Of a stretch of DNA of 37,049 nt, positions 1 to 9,396 are shown one piece after another (position 1 is the first letter of the stretch; every line of letters begins with the position of its first letter). Made by a program: the position numbers and the translations under genes. A model generated the notes under the pieces. That model was not told the origin of the DNA. It made no database searches and saw only the letters and a program-made list of their open reading frames with translations. Source of the stretch: Verrucomicrobiaceae bacterium (lineage in GTDB: Bacteria > Verrucomicrobiota > Verrucomicrobiia > Verrucomicrobiales > Akkermansiaceae). The stretch covers positions 1 through 37,049 of the forward strand of contig JAIXQS010000121.1 of NCBI GenBank assembly GCA_027485615.1. The letters run 5' to 3'.

Positions 1-246
1 CTTGACGATGCGTTTCGGGGCAGAACCGGCTTTCTTGAATCGGGCAAGATCCGGTTTGTTGACGCGGAATTCCTTCTGGTCATCGAAACCAACCTGGACG
101 GCGGTGTAGCCGTCGGATTCGACGGTTTTCGATTGGAGAAGGGTGTTTCCGGAAACGTCGATGACGGTGACGGGAATGCTGGAGCCCGCTTCCTTATCGA
201 AGATGCGGGTCATGCCGATTTTTTTGCCGAGGAGTCCGAGTGACAT
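1..246 (-). CDS. rplC: 50S ribosomal protein L3, N-terminal part (cut by window edge)
   Basis: Ribosomal protein L3 is a primary assembly protein of the large subunit and sits close to the peptidyl-transferase centre. Eighty-two codons are visible, reading from ATG at 246 leftwards off the window. The first residues, MSLGLLGKKIGMTRIF, are the conserved L3 N-terminus (family rule: GxxGxKxGMTxxF), which fixes the start. It follows rpsJ by 49 bp in the normal S10-operon order. There is no Shine-Dalgarno sequence before the ATG. The spacer instead carries a copy of the heptad element described in the findings. The C-terminal two thirds lies outside the window, so completeness cannot be judged. 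Confidence 0.96.
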   Translation of the reverse strand, partial: MSLGLLGKKIGMTRIFDKEAGSSIPVTVIDVSGNTLLQSKTVESDGYTAVQVGFDDQKEFRVNKPDLARFKKAGSAPKRIVK

Positions 247-295
247 AGCTGGAAAAGTTTAGAGGTTGGAAATTTGGAAGGTAAGGAAGGGCCTG

Positions 296-604
296 TCAGA
301 TACGGATCGTGATATCGACACCGGCGGGGAGGTTGAGCTTCTTGAGCTCGTCCACGGTGCGGGCGGTGGGATCGACGATGTCGAGGAGGCGCTTGTGGGT
401 GCGAATCTCGAACTGCTCGGCGGACTTTTTGTTCACGTGGACGGAACGGTTGACGCTGAATTTCTCGATGCGGGTCGGAAGCGGGATCGGTCCAGCAACA
501 CGTGCGCCGGTGCGCTTTGCGGTCTCCACGATTTCGAGGGCCGAGCGGTCGATGGCGCGGTGGTCGAAGGCACGCAGGCGTATCCGGATTTTCTGAGCTG
601 ACAT
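296..604 (-). CDS. rpsJ: 30S ribosomal protein S10
   Basis: S10 (also NusE) is a 30S head protein that also takes part in transcription antitermination with NusB. The 102-residue product has the family length. It begins [16 protein letters not shown], and the core [16 protein letters not shown] is diagnostic of S10. It lies 41 bp after fusA; tuf, which sits in this position in many bacteria, is absent. The ATG is preceded by a CA-rich stretch (CACAACCAACAACC) rather than a Shine-Dalgarno sequence. A similar CA-rich string precedes the PEP-CTERM gene near 19840. Identity is certain from sequence; the role is family knowledge. Confidence 0.97.
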   Translation of the reverse strand: MSAQKIRIRLRAFDHRAIDRSALEIVETAKRTGARVAGPIPLPTRIEKFSVNRSVHVNKKSAEQFEIRTHKRLLDIVDPTARTVDELKKLNLPAGVDITIRI

Positions 605-645
605 GGGATTGGAGTGGTTGTTGGTTGTGAGAGTTTGATAAATGG

Positions 646-2787
646 TCAGGCGACGCGATCGACGGCGATGGCCTCGACGATGTTGTTGGGAACCTGTTCG
701 AAATGGGAAGGGGTCATCGCGTAGGAAGCGCGGCCGGAAGAGAGGGTGCGGACGGCGGTGGAGTAGCCGAACATTTCCTTGAGTGGGACATTGGCGCGGA
801 CGATGGAGAACGTGCCTTTGGATTCCATGGATTGGATCTGGCCGCGGCGGCGGTTGAGGTCGCCCATGACATCGCCCTGGTAATCGTCGGGGGTGGAAAC
901 CTCGACAGCCATGATCGGCTCGAGGAGGATGGGGCCGGCGTTTCTGAGACCGTCACGCATGGCGAAGATCGCAGCCATGGCGAAGGCGTTCTCGTTGGAA
1001 TCGACCTCGTGGAAGGAGCCGTCGAGGATATCGACGTGGAGGTCAATGACCGGGTAGCCTGCGACGACACCGTTGATGGTGGCCTCGCGGCAGCCTTTGA
1101 TGACCGAGTTGATGTATTCCTTGGGGATCGAGCCGCCGACAGTCTTGTTTTCGACGGTAACGCCCTTGCCGCTTTCGTTCGGCTTCACGGAAAGGATCAC
1201 GTGGCCGTATTGGCCGCGGCCGCCGGATTGCTTGACGAGCTTGCCTTCGCCGCCTGCAGGTTTGGTGATCGTCTCACGGTAGGAAATCTGGGGAGCGCCG
1301 GTGTTGGCATCGACCTTGAACTCGCGCTTGATGCGGTCGACGATGATCTCGAGGTGAAGCTCACCCATTCCGGAAATGATGGTCTGGCCGGTTTCCTCGT
1401 CGGTTTTCACCATAAAGGTCGGGTCTTCTTCGGAAAGACGGGCGAGTGCCATGACGAGTTTTTCCTGATCCGCCTTGGTGCGGGGCTCGACGGCCATGGA
1501 GATGACCGGTTCCGGGAAAGTGGGTGGCTCGAGCACCACGTCGTGGCCTTCGGCGGCGAGAGTATCGCCCGTGGTGGCGTTTTTCAGGCCGACCATCGCG
1601 GCAATGTCACCGGCGAAGCAGGCGTCGATGTCCTTATGCTCATCGGCCTGGATGCGGATCAGGCGGCCGACGCGCTCGGACTTGCGGGTGCGGGGGTTGT
1701 AAACGGTGTCGCCCTTGCGGACGACGCCGGAATAGACGCGGAAGAAAACGAGTTTTCCGACGAACTTGTCGGCCCAGAGCTTAAAGGCTAGGGCGGTGAA
1801 CTTGGCGTTGTCGGTGGTCGGCACCTCGATGGTGATTTCGTGGTTCTCCGGATCCATGCCGGTGGCGAATGGGATGTCGAGGGGCGAAGGAAGGTAGTCG
1901 ATGACGGCGTCGAGGAGATATTGGACACCCTTATTCTTGAAAGCGGAGCCGCCGGCGACGGGGACGAGCTTGTTGGCGATGGTGGCGCGGCGGATGGCCT
2001 GCTTGAGATCGTCGCGGGTGATCTCCTCCTCCATGAGGAATTTCTCGCCGAGGATCTCATCGCAATCGGAGACGGTGTAAACGAGCTCCGCGTAGGCGGC
2101 TTTCGCGAAAGCGGCCTGGGTCTCGTCGAGATCGGCAACCGTGTAGGTTGAGCCGAATTTATCGTCGTCGGAATAATAAACGGCCACCTGGTTGACCACG
2201 TCGATCTGGCCTTTCAGGTGCTCCTCGCAGCCGATGGGGATCAGGATGCGGACTGCGTTCGCGCCGAGCTTTTCCTTGATCTCCCGGAAAACATTTTCGA
2301 AATCGGCTCCCGTGCGATCCATCTTGTTGACGAACACGATGCGCGGAACCTTGTATTTCGTGGCCTGACGCCAGACGGTTTCGGTCTGGGGCTGGACGCC
2401 GGCGACGCCGCAGAAGACGACGATCGCGCCGTCCAGAACCCGGAGGGAACGCTCCACCTCGGCGGTGAAATCCACGTGGCCGGGGGTGTCGATGATGTTG
2501 ATGCGCTGTTTCTCGCCGCCGTAAAGCTTGGTGACGTTTTCCTCTTCGCGCTGCCACCATTCGGTGGTCACGGCGGCGGAGGTGATGGTGATGCCGCGCT
2601 CGCGCTCCTGCTCCATCCAATCGGTGGTGGCCGCGCCGTCATGAACCTCGCCGATCTTGTGGATCATCCCGGTGTAGAAGAGGATGCGCTCGGTGAGCGT
2701 CGTCTTCCCGGCATCGATATGCGCCGCGATCCCGATGTTTCGGGTCCGCTCAAGCGTATAAGGCCGGTCTGGATGGTTGGGGTTCAA
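646..2787 (-). CDS. fusA: Translation elongation factor G
   Basis: EF-G is the GTPase that drives translocation of tRNA and mRNA on the ribosome, and with RRF splits ribosomes. The 713-residue product shows the G1 loop AHIDAGKT (22-29), G3 DTPGH (100-104) and G4 NKMD (154-157), followed by the usual domains II to V (for example [10 protein letters not shown] in domain III). The length is normal. The start is odd: the only codon that gives the expected short N-terminus is TTG at 2787. The next upstream in-frame triplets are CCC, TTT, ACC and then a TAG stop, and the first internal ATG would remove the P-loop. A TTG start in such a highly expressed gene is unusual. The 39-bp spacer after rpsG contains three A/T heptads (2796-2816). 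Confidence 0.97.
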   Translation of the reverse strand: MNPNHPDRPYTLERTRNIGIAAHIDAGKTTLTERILFYTGMIHKIGEVHDGAATTDWMEQERERGITITSAAVTTEWWQREEENVTKLYGGEKQRINIIDTPGHVDFTAEVERSLRVLDGAIVVFCGVAGVQPQTETVWRQATKYKVPRIVFVNKMDRTGADFENVFREIKEKLGANAVRILIPIGCEEHLKGQIDVVNQVAVYYSDDDKFGSTYTVADLDETQAAFAKAAYAELVYTVSDCDEILGEKFLMEEEITRDDLKQAIRRATIANKLVPVAGGSAFKNKGVQYLLDAVIDYLPSPLDIPFATGMDPENHEITIEVPTTDNAKFTALAFKLWADKFVGKLVFFRVYSGVVRKGDTVYNPRTRKSERVGRLIRIQADEHKDIDACFAGDIAAMVGLKNATTGDTLAAEGHDVVLEPPTFPEPVISMAVEPRTKADQEKLVMALARLSEEDPTFMVKTDEETGQTIISGMGELHLEIIVDRIKREFKVDANTGAPQISYRETITKPAGGEGKLVKQSGGRGQYGHVILSVKPNESGKGVTVENKTVGGSIPKEYINSVIKGCREATINGVVAGYPVIDLHVDILDGSFHEVDSNENAFAMAAIFAMRDGLRNAGPILLEPIMAVEVSTPDDYQGDVMGDLNRRRGQIQSMESKGTFSIVRANVPLKEMFGYSTAVRTLSSGRASYAMTPSHFEQVPNNIVEAIAVDRVA

Positions 2788-2826
2788 GGGAAAGGTCTAA
2801 ATATTAAATCCTAAACAAATGTCAGA

Positions 2827-3300
2827 TCAGAAACGGAAGTGGGCGAAGGCGCGATTGGCTTGGGCCATCTTGTGGACGTCGTCGCGCTTGCGGACGGCGG
2901 CACCTTGGTTGTTGGCGGCGTCCTTGATCTCGTTGGAAAGGGCGACATGCATGGGAGTGCCTTTGCGGTTGCGGGCGTAGTTGACGAGCCAGCGCATCGC
3001 GAGAGACTCGGAACGGGCCGGATCGACTTCAAGCGGCACTTGGTAGGTCGCTCCACCGACGCGGCGGGACTTGACCTCAACGCGCGGCTTGGAGTTTTCC
3101 ACGGCGCGGGTGATGACCTCGAGAGGATCGACGGTGTCGGTGCCTTCGTTGGCGCGGTCGATGGCGGCATAGACGATGCGTTGGGCGAGTGAGCGCTTGC
3201 CGTCCTGCATGACCTTGGTGATGAGGTGACCGACTACCGGGCTGTCGTAACGCGGATCGCGGCGATCCGGTTTGGTGAAGATTCTTTTGCGACGTGGCAT
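2827..3300 (-). CDS. rpsG: 30S ribosomal protein S7
   Basis: S7 nucleates assembly of the 30S head and contacts the E-site tRNA. The 157-residue product starts MPRRKRIFTKPDRRDPRY. It contains the conserved stretch GGATYQVPLEVDPARS, which matches the family motif GGxxYQVPxEVxxxR. It ends NRAFAHFRF, typical of S7. It lies 30 bp after rpsL in the standard str-operon order. The ATG at 3300 is preceded by ACCACCAAGAATC with no clear Shine-Dalgarno sequence. Confidence 0.97.
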   Translation of the reverse strand: MPRRKRIFTKPDRRDPRYDSPVVGHLITKVMQDGKRSLAQRIVYAAIDRANEGTDTVDPLEVITRAVENSKPRVEVKSRRVGGATYQVPLEVDPARSESLAMRWLVNYARNRKGTPMHVALSNEIKDAANNQGAAVRKRDDVHKMAQANRAFAHFRF

Positions 3301-3330
3301 GATTCTTGGTGGTAAAGGTTTCGGGGAAAA

Positions 3331-3738
3331 TTACTTCTTCTTTTTGGCGGGGGCGGCGACGGCACCGGGCTTCGGACGCTTGGCTCCGTATTTGGAGCGG
3401 CTCTGGCGGCGCTTATCGATGCCGAGGGTATCGAGCGAACCGCGGACGATGTGGTAACGCACACCCGGAAGGTCTTTCACCCGGCCGCCGCGAACGAGGA
3501 CGATGGAGTGTTCCTGGAGGTTGTGACCTTCGCCGCCGATGTAAGCGATGACTTCGAAACCGTTGGTGAGGCGCACCTTGGCCACTTTCCGGAGAGCCGA
3601 GTTCGGCTTCTTCGGTGTCCGGGTCATGACCTGGAGGCAAACGCCACGGCGTTGCGGGCAGTTGACGAGAGCGGGTGATTTCGACTTCTCGACTGGGACG
3701 TGGCGTCCTTTGCGAACGAGCTGATTGATGGTCGGCAT
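3331..3738 (-). CDS. rpsL: 30S ribosomal protein S12
   Basis: S12 lies in the decoding centre and controls translational accuracy. The chosen start is ATG at 3738 ([12 protein letters not shown]), giving 135 residues. The open frame extends 24 codons upstream, but those residues do not belong to the family. The start is supported by a purine-rich GAAGGAA just before the ATG. The decoding-loop sequences [17 protein letters not shown] and [12 protein letters not shown] carry the lysines whose mutation gives streptomycin resistance in other bacteria, in their wild-type form here. The C-terminus has a basic tail ending in KKKK. It is the first gene of the str operon. Confidence 0.97.
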   Translation of the reverse strand: MPTINQLVRKGRHVPVEKSKSPALVNCPQRRGVCLQVMTRTPKKPNSALRKVAKVRLTNGFEVIAYIGGEGHNLQEHSIVLVRGGRVKDLPGVRYHIVRGSLDTLGIDKRRQSRSKYGAKRPKPGAVAAPAKKKK

Positions 3739-3909
3739 GATTTCCTTCGTGTTACTGGATTTGTCTTGAAAAGTTCTTGGGACAAACCGGCACGAAGACG
3801 GGGCTTTCAAAACCCGTGTTCGCTTTTCTCCGGAGCTGCACCCGATAAGTCCCCTATTTGTGGCGGTCGCCGTTGTTTTGGACGACTCAGCCTCGCTGTG
3901 GGGGGCGGG

Positions 3910-3960
3910 ACTTTATTCACCGAGCCCGACGTGACAAGACCTTTTTTGAATATTTTTTAA
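3910..3960 (-). promoter_or_regulatory. Probable strong promoter of the str ribosomal operon
   Basis: Read on the minus strand, TTGTCA (3937-3932) and TAAAGT (3915-3910) are separated by exactly 16 bases, close to the sigma-70 pattern. Just upstream is a block of A and T tracts (about 3941-3975) that resembles an UP element of ribosomal promoters. This puts transcription start near 3903, leaving a leader of roughly 165 nt before rpsL. No transcript data are available, so this rests on pattern matching and position. Confidence 0.6.
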
Positions 3961-4160
3961 AAAGCCTTTTTTAGAGTTAGGCTGGCAGGTGATCGTTGGC
4001 CGGCTTGCATTTCCCCACTTCCTGAACACGGTTCCGAAAACCAGTACCATGATCCCCCTCCCGCCTTCACTTCGCCCGCTGCCGCTCCTTATATAGTTAT
4101 TGGCCGCTGCCGCCACGGGCTAAGCCGATTCCGGCGTCCGGCGACGATTTCTCAGCATGA
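3961..4160. other. Non-coding gap upstream of the str promoter
   Basis: Apart from the A/T tracts at its left edge, which probably belong to the str promoter, I see no gene, RNA or repeat here. The short open frames on both strands have no recognisable content. Confidence 0.5.
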
Positions 4161-4547
4161 ACGCGGTCGTGCGAGCATTTCTGCAAACCGGCACGCGGCA
4201 AGGACGACTTCCTCGATCTCATCTACCTCGATGGCTGGACCGTGGATTTCCTCTGCGCCCGCATCCCCGGATCGAAAATCGTCGATGGCGAGCGCTGGCG
4301 CAGCCGACAAGGCGTGGGTTCCATCGAAACGCTGCTCGACATGGGCACCGGGCGCGGCGGCAGCGGGCGGCGTGGGCCACTGCCAGCCGCTGATGTGGAA
4401 GCAATTGTCGGGAAACTGCCGAAACACCGTGAGAAACGGCGTCAGATTTCCATACCTGCGGCATTTGAACAGGCGATTCGGCGGGCACGGAAATGGGAAT
4501 CCGGGGATTTGCAACCCTCTCTTCGCTCGCATCACCATCACCATTGA
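4161..4547 (+). pseudogene. Possible decayed methyltransferase-like gene remnant
   Basis: One plus-strand frame is open from just after a stop at 4158 to a stop at 4547, with no good start codon (the only one is an internal GTG at 4242). It encodes residues such as DGWTVDFLCARIPGSK and then IETLLDMGTGRGG. The latter resembles motif I of class I SAM-dependent methyltransferases (LDxGxGxG). After that motif the frame becomes low-complexity and ends in five histidines, so it looks like the front of a larger gene that lost its start and catalytic domain. Neither strand offers a convincing alternative. The family link rests on one short motif and is weak. Confidence 0.3.
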
Positions 4548-4590
4548 GAACAAGGAATGACCCGAACCCGCCAACCGATCCGCGCCCTTC

Positions 4591-5505
4591 TCACAGGCCG
4601 CGGTATTCCGCTGCGAGGCGTTTGGCGGTGGCGATGGTGTTGCGGTGGAGCTTGGCGGTGAACTCGGGCTGGCGGTTATAGCCGCCGCCGTAGAGTATGG
4701 CGACGGGAATGCGGTTCTTGATCATGGCGCGCAGCAGCACCTCGTCGCGGCGCTGGATGTCTTTGAGGGAAAGGTGCATCTGGCCGAAGCGGTCGTTGCG
4801 GTGGTTATCCGCGCCGGAGATCCAGATGACGAGATCCGGCGAGAACTTATCGAGCGAGTCCGCCAGCGTTCGGAAAAGCTCCTGCAGATACATCTCGCCC
4901 TCCACGTAGCGGACGGTTTCCACATCAAGGGTGGAGGCGACCTTTTTCGTGGGATAGTTGCGCCCGACGTGGATGGAGTAGGTGAAAACGCGTGGATCAT
5001 CGCCAAGGAGGGAGGCGGTGCCGTTGCCTTGGTGCGCGTCGGTATCGACGACCATGACTTTAATGCCCGGTCGCTTATCCTGGAGATCCCGGATGGCGAT
5101 GGCAATGTCGTTGAAAACGCAGTAGCCCTCGCCGTGGCCGCGGAAGGCGTGGTGCGTGCCGCCCGCGAGGCATACGCCCACGCCATCGGTGAGGGCGGCG
5201 TTGCAAGCGAGCCGTGTGGCCTCCACCTCGGTGGCGGAACGGGCGAAAAGGTTTGGTGAGGCGGGCAGCCCGAGCAGGATCTGCTCCTTGCGGCCAAGGA
5301 GGTTCGACTGGACTTTCTCGATGTAGGCACGGTCGTGGACGCGCAGGATGTGGTGGAAATCCACCGCTTTCACCTCGATGATCTCTTCCGGCCTCAGGAT
5401 GCCCCCTTGTAGAAGCATCTCCTTGGAAATACGGAATTTCTCCATCGGAAACGGGTGTTCGCTTGGCAGCTCAAGCTCAAGGGACTCGGAGTAAAAGCAA
5501 CGCAT
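4591..5505 (-). CDS. Histone deacetylase family protein (zinc-dependent deacetylase)
   Basis: This belongs to the arginase/deacetylase fold that includes class I/II HDACs, acetylpolyamine amidohydrolases and AcuC. Bacterial substrates vary and cannot be told from sequence. The 304 residues carry the active-site histidine pair in GGTHHAFRGHGEGY (H118, H119). The zinc ligands are D156 and H158 in VVDTDAHQGNGT and D233 in SGADNHRND. The C-terminal GGGY loop is in ILYGGGYNR. All key residues are present, so it should be active. It lies 115 bp after tsaB on the same strand. Its ATG follows a heptad repeat (5515-5535) and has no Shine-Dalgarno sequence. Confidence 0.9.
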   Translation of the reverse strand: MRCFYSESLELELPSEHPFPMEKFRISKEMLLQGGILRPEEIIEVKAVDFHHILRVHDRAYIEKVQSNLLGRKEQILLGLPASPNLFARSATEVEATRLACNAALTDGVGVCLAGGTHHAFRGHGEGYCVFNDIAIAIRDLQDKRPGIKVMVVDTDAHQGNGTASLLGDDPRVFTYSIHVGRNYPTKKVASTLDVETVRYVEGEMYLQELFRTLADSLDKFSPDLVIWISGADNHRNDRFGQMHLSLKDIQRRDEVLLRAMIKNRIPVAILYGGGYNRQPEFTAKLHRNTIATAKRLAAEYRGL

Positions 5506-5514
5506 GGGGGAAAC

Positions 5515-5547
5515 TTTAAATTTTAAACTTTAAACATCAAGGAAGAG
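5515..5547 (-). repeat. Heptad element before the HDAC-family gene
   Basis: On the minus strand this reads CTCTTCCTTGAT followed by GTTTAAA, GTTTAAA and ATTTAAA, then GTTTCCCCC and the ATG at 5505. The last 12 plus-strand bases (5536-5547) match those at 29481-29492 at 11 of 12 positions. Confidence 0.75.
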
Positions 5548-5620
5548 TCCGAACAGGCTGCGGTGTCGTGCGAACCCGGGCTTGGGGCTGATCGATAGGT
5601 TTGAAATGCCTGCCTTTCGC

Positions 5621-6271
5621 TCATTGTCGCCCGTAGGTTGCCTTCTTGGAAGCGGTGATGTGCGGCTGGGCGAGATAGATCGGCTGCGGGGCGCGCCCGG
5701 CCCAGATGGCGCGATCCTGCGGCGTGGCATTGCGCCACGCCTGCCAAAGCCCGCCCGCGGTGGGCAGGGCGAACGGGATCTCGCGACCGACGAATCGATC
5801 CGACGAGGAAACGCGAACCGCAGCCTCGCCCGCAAGGCCGACAGCGGAGTCCAGCCCGGACGCATCCGTCAAAGTGAGCCCGCCTGAAAGCCGGCCTCGG
5901 TCAATGTCCGCAAGCCAGAAAGAGCCGCGCCTTGCGTCTCCCACCGCGAGGCATTTGCCGCCGGAAAGTGCCGCGGGCACAGCGAGGATGGAGGGTATGG
6001 CCACCGCTTTGCAGCCCGCCACCAGAGCGGCTCCCTGCGCCGCCGCTATGCCCACCCGGGTGCCGCTGTAACTGCCCGGCCCGCTACCCACCAGCACGGC
6101 GTCGAAGGATTTCCCGCCGTGGATCCCTACGATCTCCGCCAGCGGCGCGAACAGCAGCGCATTGTGTCGGCGGTCGCTGAGGAAGCTTTTTTCCGCGACG
6201 ATCTCGCCATCCACGGCGAGCGCGACCGAGGCCGCCTCGGTGGAAGTTTCGATGATGAGCACCGCGCGCAT
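5621..6271 (-). CDS. tsaB: tRNA threonylcarbamoyladenosine biosynthesis protein TsaB
   Basis: TsaB is the inactive ASKHA-fold partner that, with TsaD and TsaE, transfers the threonylcarbamoyl group to A37 of ANN-reading tRNAs in the cytoplasm. The 216 residues begin MRAVLIIETSTEAASVAL, the family's first strand-loop (IDTSxxxxSVAL), and contain GSGPGSYSGTRVGIAAAQG, the hallmark of TsaB/TsaD relatives. The zinc-binding histidines of TsaD are missing, which together with the short length separates it from TsaD. It is divergent from the lptG-like gene (101 bp apart) and upstream of the HDAC-family gene. The ATG at 6271 is the only start that preserves the first beta strand. Confidence 0.93.
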   Translation of the reverse strand: MRAVLIIETSTEAASVALAVDGEIVAEKSFLSDRRHNALLFAPLAEIVGIHGGKSFDAVLVGSGPGSYSGTRVGIAAAQGAALVAGCKAVAIPSILAVPAALSGGKCLAVGDARRGSFWLADIDRGRLSGGLTLTDASGLDSAVGLAGEAAVRVSSSDRFVGREIPFALPTAGGLWQAWRNATPQDRAIWAGRAPQPIYLAQPHITASKKATYGRQ

Positions 6272-6372
6272 GGCCGCAGGCTACGCGGAAACAGCTTTCG
6301 GCAAACCCCAAACTTCGGCGAAACCGCGATCTTGCCACTTGCAACTTCAAAGGCGGGTCGTGAGGCTCTGCC

Positions 6373-7473
6373 ATGCGCCTCGCCGACCGCTACATCGCCA
6401 AGCAAGTCCTTGTGGGGACTTTGTATGCGATCGTGGTGCTCAGCCTCGTGCTGGTGATGGGGAACCTCTTTAAGCAGGTGCGCCCTCTGCTCGTTGAGCA
6501 ACACGCGCCTCCCGGCCTGGTTTTCCGCTTCATCCTCAACGTGGTGCCGTTCTCGCTGATGTTCACGATCCCATGGGGCTTCCTTTCCGCCGTGATCCTC
6601 GTGTTCGGCAGGCTCTCGGGCGAAAACGAGATCAACGCTTTCCGCGTCGCGGGGATCAGCCTCGTGCGGCTCGCGCTGCCGGTATTCGTGATCGCCGCGC
6701 TGCTTTCGGGGTTGTGTGCCTGGGTCAATGTGAACGTGGTCCCGCTTGCCAAGGCCTCGCTCACGGAAATGCTTTACGAACAGGTGAAGCGCGACCCGCG
6801 TTCCCTCCTCAACCCGGGCCTTGTGCAGTCCCGCTTCGATAACCAGAAGGTCTTCGTCGAGAAACGTGAGGGCGATTCGCTGCACGGCTTTCACCTTTAC
6901 CAGGTTTCCAACGGCGAAAACGGGGAGGCCGTCCGTGCCGAGGCCTACGTCCATGCCGGCGAGGTGTCGCTGGTCGTGGATGAGGATAAAAAGCAATTGC
7001 GGCTGAAACTCATCGACGCATTCATCGAGACGAAAGGGGAAGATGGCATGTCCGAATTCGCATTCGCGCAGGAGGCCGAGCCTTGGCTCTTCGATTTCGG
7101 CTCCGTGCAATACCGCAAAGTGCGCTCTTCGGCGATGACAAACCCGGAGATCCGCCGCTACATCGCGGAGAATCCGGATCTCCCGGAAAAAAAGCGGGTC
7201 GAGCTCGGTGCGGAAATCACCAAGCGCTACACCTTGTCGCTGGCCTGCCTTTCTTTCGCTTGCGTGGCCGTCCCGCTGGGCATGAAAGCGCGGCGCAAGG
7301 ACACCTCGGGCGGGCTTGTCCTCAGCCTCGGGATCGGCATGCTCTATTACCTTTTCACGCTGGCCGCCGAGGGCTTCGAAAGCGACACCGCCGCCACCCT
7401 CGCGCTCTGGACTCCGAATGTTTTGTGCGGCCTGCTCGGCTTGCACCTGTTCAGGAGGGCGCGCTTCAGGTAA
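6373..7473 (+). CDS. lptG: LptF/LptG family lipopolysaccharide export permease
   Basis: LptF and LptG are the inner-membrane subunits of the LptB2FG transporter that extracts LPS from the inner membrane and feeds it to LptC and the periplasmic bridge. The 366-residue product has the family layout: three N-terminal transmembrane helices (about residues 12-120), a soluble periplasmic beta-jellyroll (about 130-265), then three C-terminal helices (about 280-360). The conserved coupling segment PWGFLSAVILVFGRLSGENE precedes the third helix. GAGG-like purines (GTGAGG) stand 7 bases before the ATG. Only one of the two permeases is encoded here; whether it is LptF or LptG is uncertain, so the symbol is provisional. 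Confidence 0.88.
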   Translation: MRLADRYIAKQVLVGTLYAIVVLSLVLVMGNLFKQVRPLLVEQHAPPGLVFRFILNVVPFSLMFTIPWGFLSAVILVFGRLSGENEINAFRVAGISLVRLALPVFVIAALLSGLCAWVNVNVVPLAKASLTEMLYEQVKRDPRSLLNPGLVQSRFDNQKVFVEKREGDSLHGFHLYQVSNGENGEAVRAEAYVHAGEVSLVVDEDKKQLRLKLIDAFIETKGEDGMSEFAFAQEAEPWLFDFGSVQYRKVRSSAMTNPEIRRYIAENPDLPEKKRVELGAEITKRYTLSLACLSFACVAVPLGMKARRKDTSGGLVLSLGIGMLYYLFTLAAEGFESDTAATLALWTPNVLCGLLGLHLFRRARFR

Positions 7474-7488
7474 ACCCGCGGGAGTCTC

Positions 7489-9363
7489 ATGATCTCCTGG
7501 CGATTCATCCAAAAAGCCTCCCGCCAGCTTCGGGGGTATTTCGCCACGGGGCAGATCGATTTCCTGCCCCGGGTAGGGCCGGTCACCACATATTCCCGCG
7601 ACAAGCTCGTCGCCGACATTCGCGCCGCGGCAAACGTTACGCTGCTGGCCCTGCCGCAGGCGATCGCCTACGCCGCCATCGCGGGACTGGACGTGATCTA
7701 CGGGGTGGTGAGCGCCGCCGTCGCTGCGATGATCGCGCCGTTTTTCGCCAGCTCCCGGTATAACGTCCTCGGCCCCACGAACGCGACGGCCTTCATGCTG
7801 TTCAGCTTCTTTTCCGTGAACCCGGAGATGCACTCCCGCATACCGGAGCTGCTGCCGCTGCTGGTGCTGCTCATTGCGATCTGCTCGGTCATCGGCGCGG
7901 CGCTCAAGGTCGCGGACCTGCTCCAATACGTTTCGCGCAGCGTGCTCGTCGGCTACATGGCGGGCGCGGCGGTGCTCATCATCGGCAACCAGCTCAAGCC
8001 CCTCCTCGGCCTCGACAACTTTGTGGACTCCGAGAAAACCGCGACGTTTTTCGGCCTCGTTTGGGAGCTCATCACCTCCCTGGCGCACACGGATTGGGTG
8101 CCGCTGACCATCGGCGCGGTCACTCTCCTCTTCTATCTGGCTTTCCGGAAATGGAAAAAAGCGTGGCCCGCGTTCTCGATTGCGCTCGTCCTCGGCTCGG
8201 CGATCTTCGGCCCGCTGATCCATTTCGGCGTCGGCCCCTTCGCCGGGCAGGCGACGTTCACCACCTTCGGTTTCGCGGAACTGATGCCGACCATGCCCGC
8301 GCTGGTGCGGGAGGGGATCTTCAACGACATCTCCGCGCTGCTGGGACTCGCGCTCGCCGTCGCGTTCCTCGCCTCGCTGGAAAACACCCTGATGGCGAAA
8401 TCGATCGCCTCGCAAACCGGAGACCGCCTCGACTCGAACCAGGACATGCTCTCCATCGGCTACGCGAACCTCGGCTCGGCGCTCGCGGGCGGGATGCCGG
8501 CCTCCGGTTCGCTCACGCGCTCGACGCTGAACTTCCACTCCGGCGCGGCCACGAAGGCCGCTCCTGTTTTCACAGGTTTTTTCACGCTGGTCCTCGTCAT
8601 CCTCATCGCATGGTCAGGCGAAACGGGGCTCAACCTCATCGACTACATCCCCCGAGCCGCGCTCGCCGTACTGGTCATCGCGATCTCGTTCTCGCTGTTC
8701 AACATCCGCCAGATCCGCATCTGCCTGCGCTCCACGGGTGATGACGCGCTGGTGATCGTGCTCACTTTCCTCGCCACCCTGCTCGCGCCGCTGCACGTCG
8801 CGATCTTCATCGGCGTTGCCATCTCCATCACCCTTTTCCTGAGAAAAGCCAGCAAGCCTTTCCTGGCGGAATACGAGTTCAACGAGACCGGCGAGCTGCG
8901 CGAAAGGGAAGGCAAACGCGCCCGCCCCATCCCCGCGATCTCGATCGTCCACGTCGAGGGCGACCTGTTTTTCGGAGCCTCGGAACTGTTCCGCACGCAG
9001 ATTCAGCGCATCGTCGCGGATCCCGCGATCAAGGTGATCATCCTGCGCCTGAAGAACGCCCGCCACCTCGACGCGACCAGCGTGATGGCGCTGGAGGATC
9101 TGTCCAGCTTCATGCGCCGCAAAGGCCTCCACCTCCTCATCTCCGGCGCGACCAAGGACGTTTACAAGGTGCTCAAACGCTCCGGCATCCTGGAAACCCT
9201 CCAGCAAGGAGCCGACCGAACCCAGGGCGAGAGCAACATTTTCCTGACCATGCCCTCGAACCCGAACATATCCACCCGCGACGCCCTCCGCCGCGCCCAG
9301 CAGCTCCTTGGGACGAAAGAGGCGGATGTGCGCATCTTCTACGACCCCAACAAGCGCCCCTGA
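7489..9363 (+). CDS. SulP family anion permease with STAS domain
   Basis: SulP (SLC26) proteins move sulfate, bicarbonate, nitrate or dicarboxylates across the inner membrane. The 624 residues comprise a hydrophobic transporter core (about 45-455) with the family signature PQAIAYAAIAGLDVIYGVVS (61-80). A C-terminal STAS domain (about 484-600) follows, with the loop ARHLDATSVMALEDL. The start is ATG at 7489, 15 bp after the lptG-like stop, preceded by GGGAG, so the two genes are probably co-transcribed. The substrate cannot be read from sequence. Sulfate would fit the CysJ-type flavoprotein at 11547, but that is only neighbourhood inference. Confidence 0.92.
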   Translation: MISWRFIQKASRQLRGYFATGQIDFLPRVGPVTTYSRDKLVADIRAAANVTLLALPQAIAYAAIAGLDVIYGVVSAAVAAMIAPFFASSRYNVLGPTNATAFMLFSFFSVNPEMHSRIPELLPLLVLLIAICSVIGAALKVADLLQYVSRSVLVGYMAGAAVLIIGNQLKPLLGLDNFVDSEKTATFFGLVWELITSLAHTDWVPLTIGAVTLLFYLAFRKWKKAWPAFSIALVLGSAIFGPLIHFGVGPFAGQATFTTFGFAELMPTMPALVREGIFNDISALLGLALAVAFLASLENTLMAKSIASQTGDRLDSNQDMLSIGYANLGSALAGGMPASGSLTRSTLNFHSGAATKAAPVFTGFFTLVLVILIAWSGETGLNLIDYIPRAALAVLVIAISFSLFNIRQIRICLRSTGDDALVIVLTFLATLLAPLHVAIFIGVAISITLFLRKASKPFLAEYEFNETGELREREGKRARPIPAISIVHVEGDLFFGASELFRTQIQRIVADPAIKVIILRLKNARHLDATSVMALEDLSSFMRRKGLHLLISGATKDVYKVLKRSGILETLQQGADRTQGESNIFLTMPSNPNISTRDALRRAQQLLGTKEADVRIFYDPNKRP

Positions 9364-9396
9364 AGACCATCCTCCCGGTTGTCAGCCCGCCGCCCC

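Noticed and set aside
703..1791. 362-codon plus-strand frame opposite fusA
   Set aside because: Shadow frame of a conserved gene; no recognisable domain.
4530..4547. Five-histidine C-terminus resembling an affinity tag
   Set aside because: It arises from a CAT/CAC run in a probably untranslated frame; there is no vector sequence around it.
6127..8538. 803-codon minus-strand open frame opposite tsaB end, lptG-like and sulP genes
   Set aside because: Composition is dominated by Glu, Arg, Gly and His repeats typical of antisense shadow frames in GC-rich DNA. The plus-strand genes are fully recognisable.
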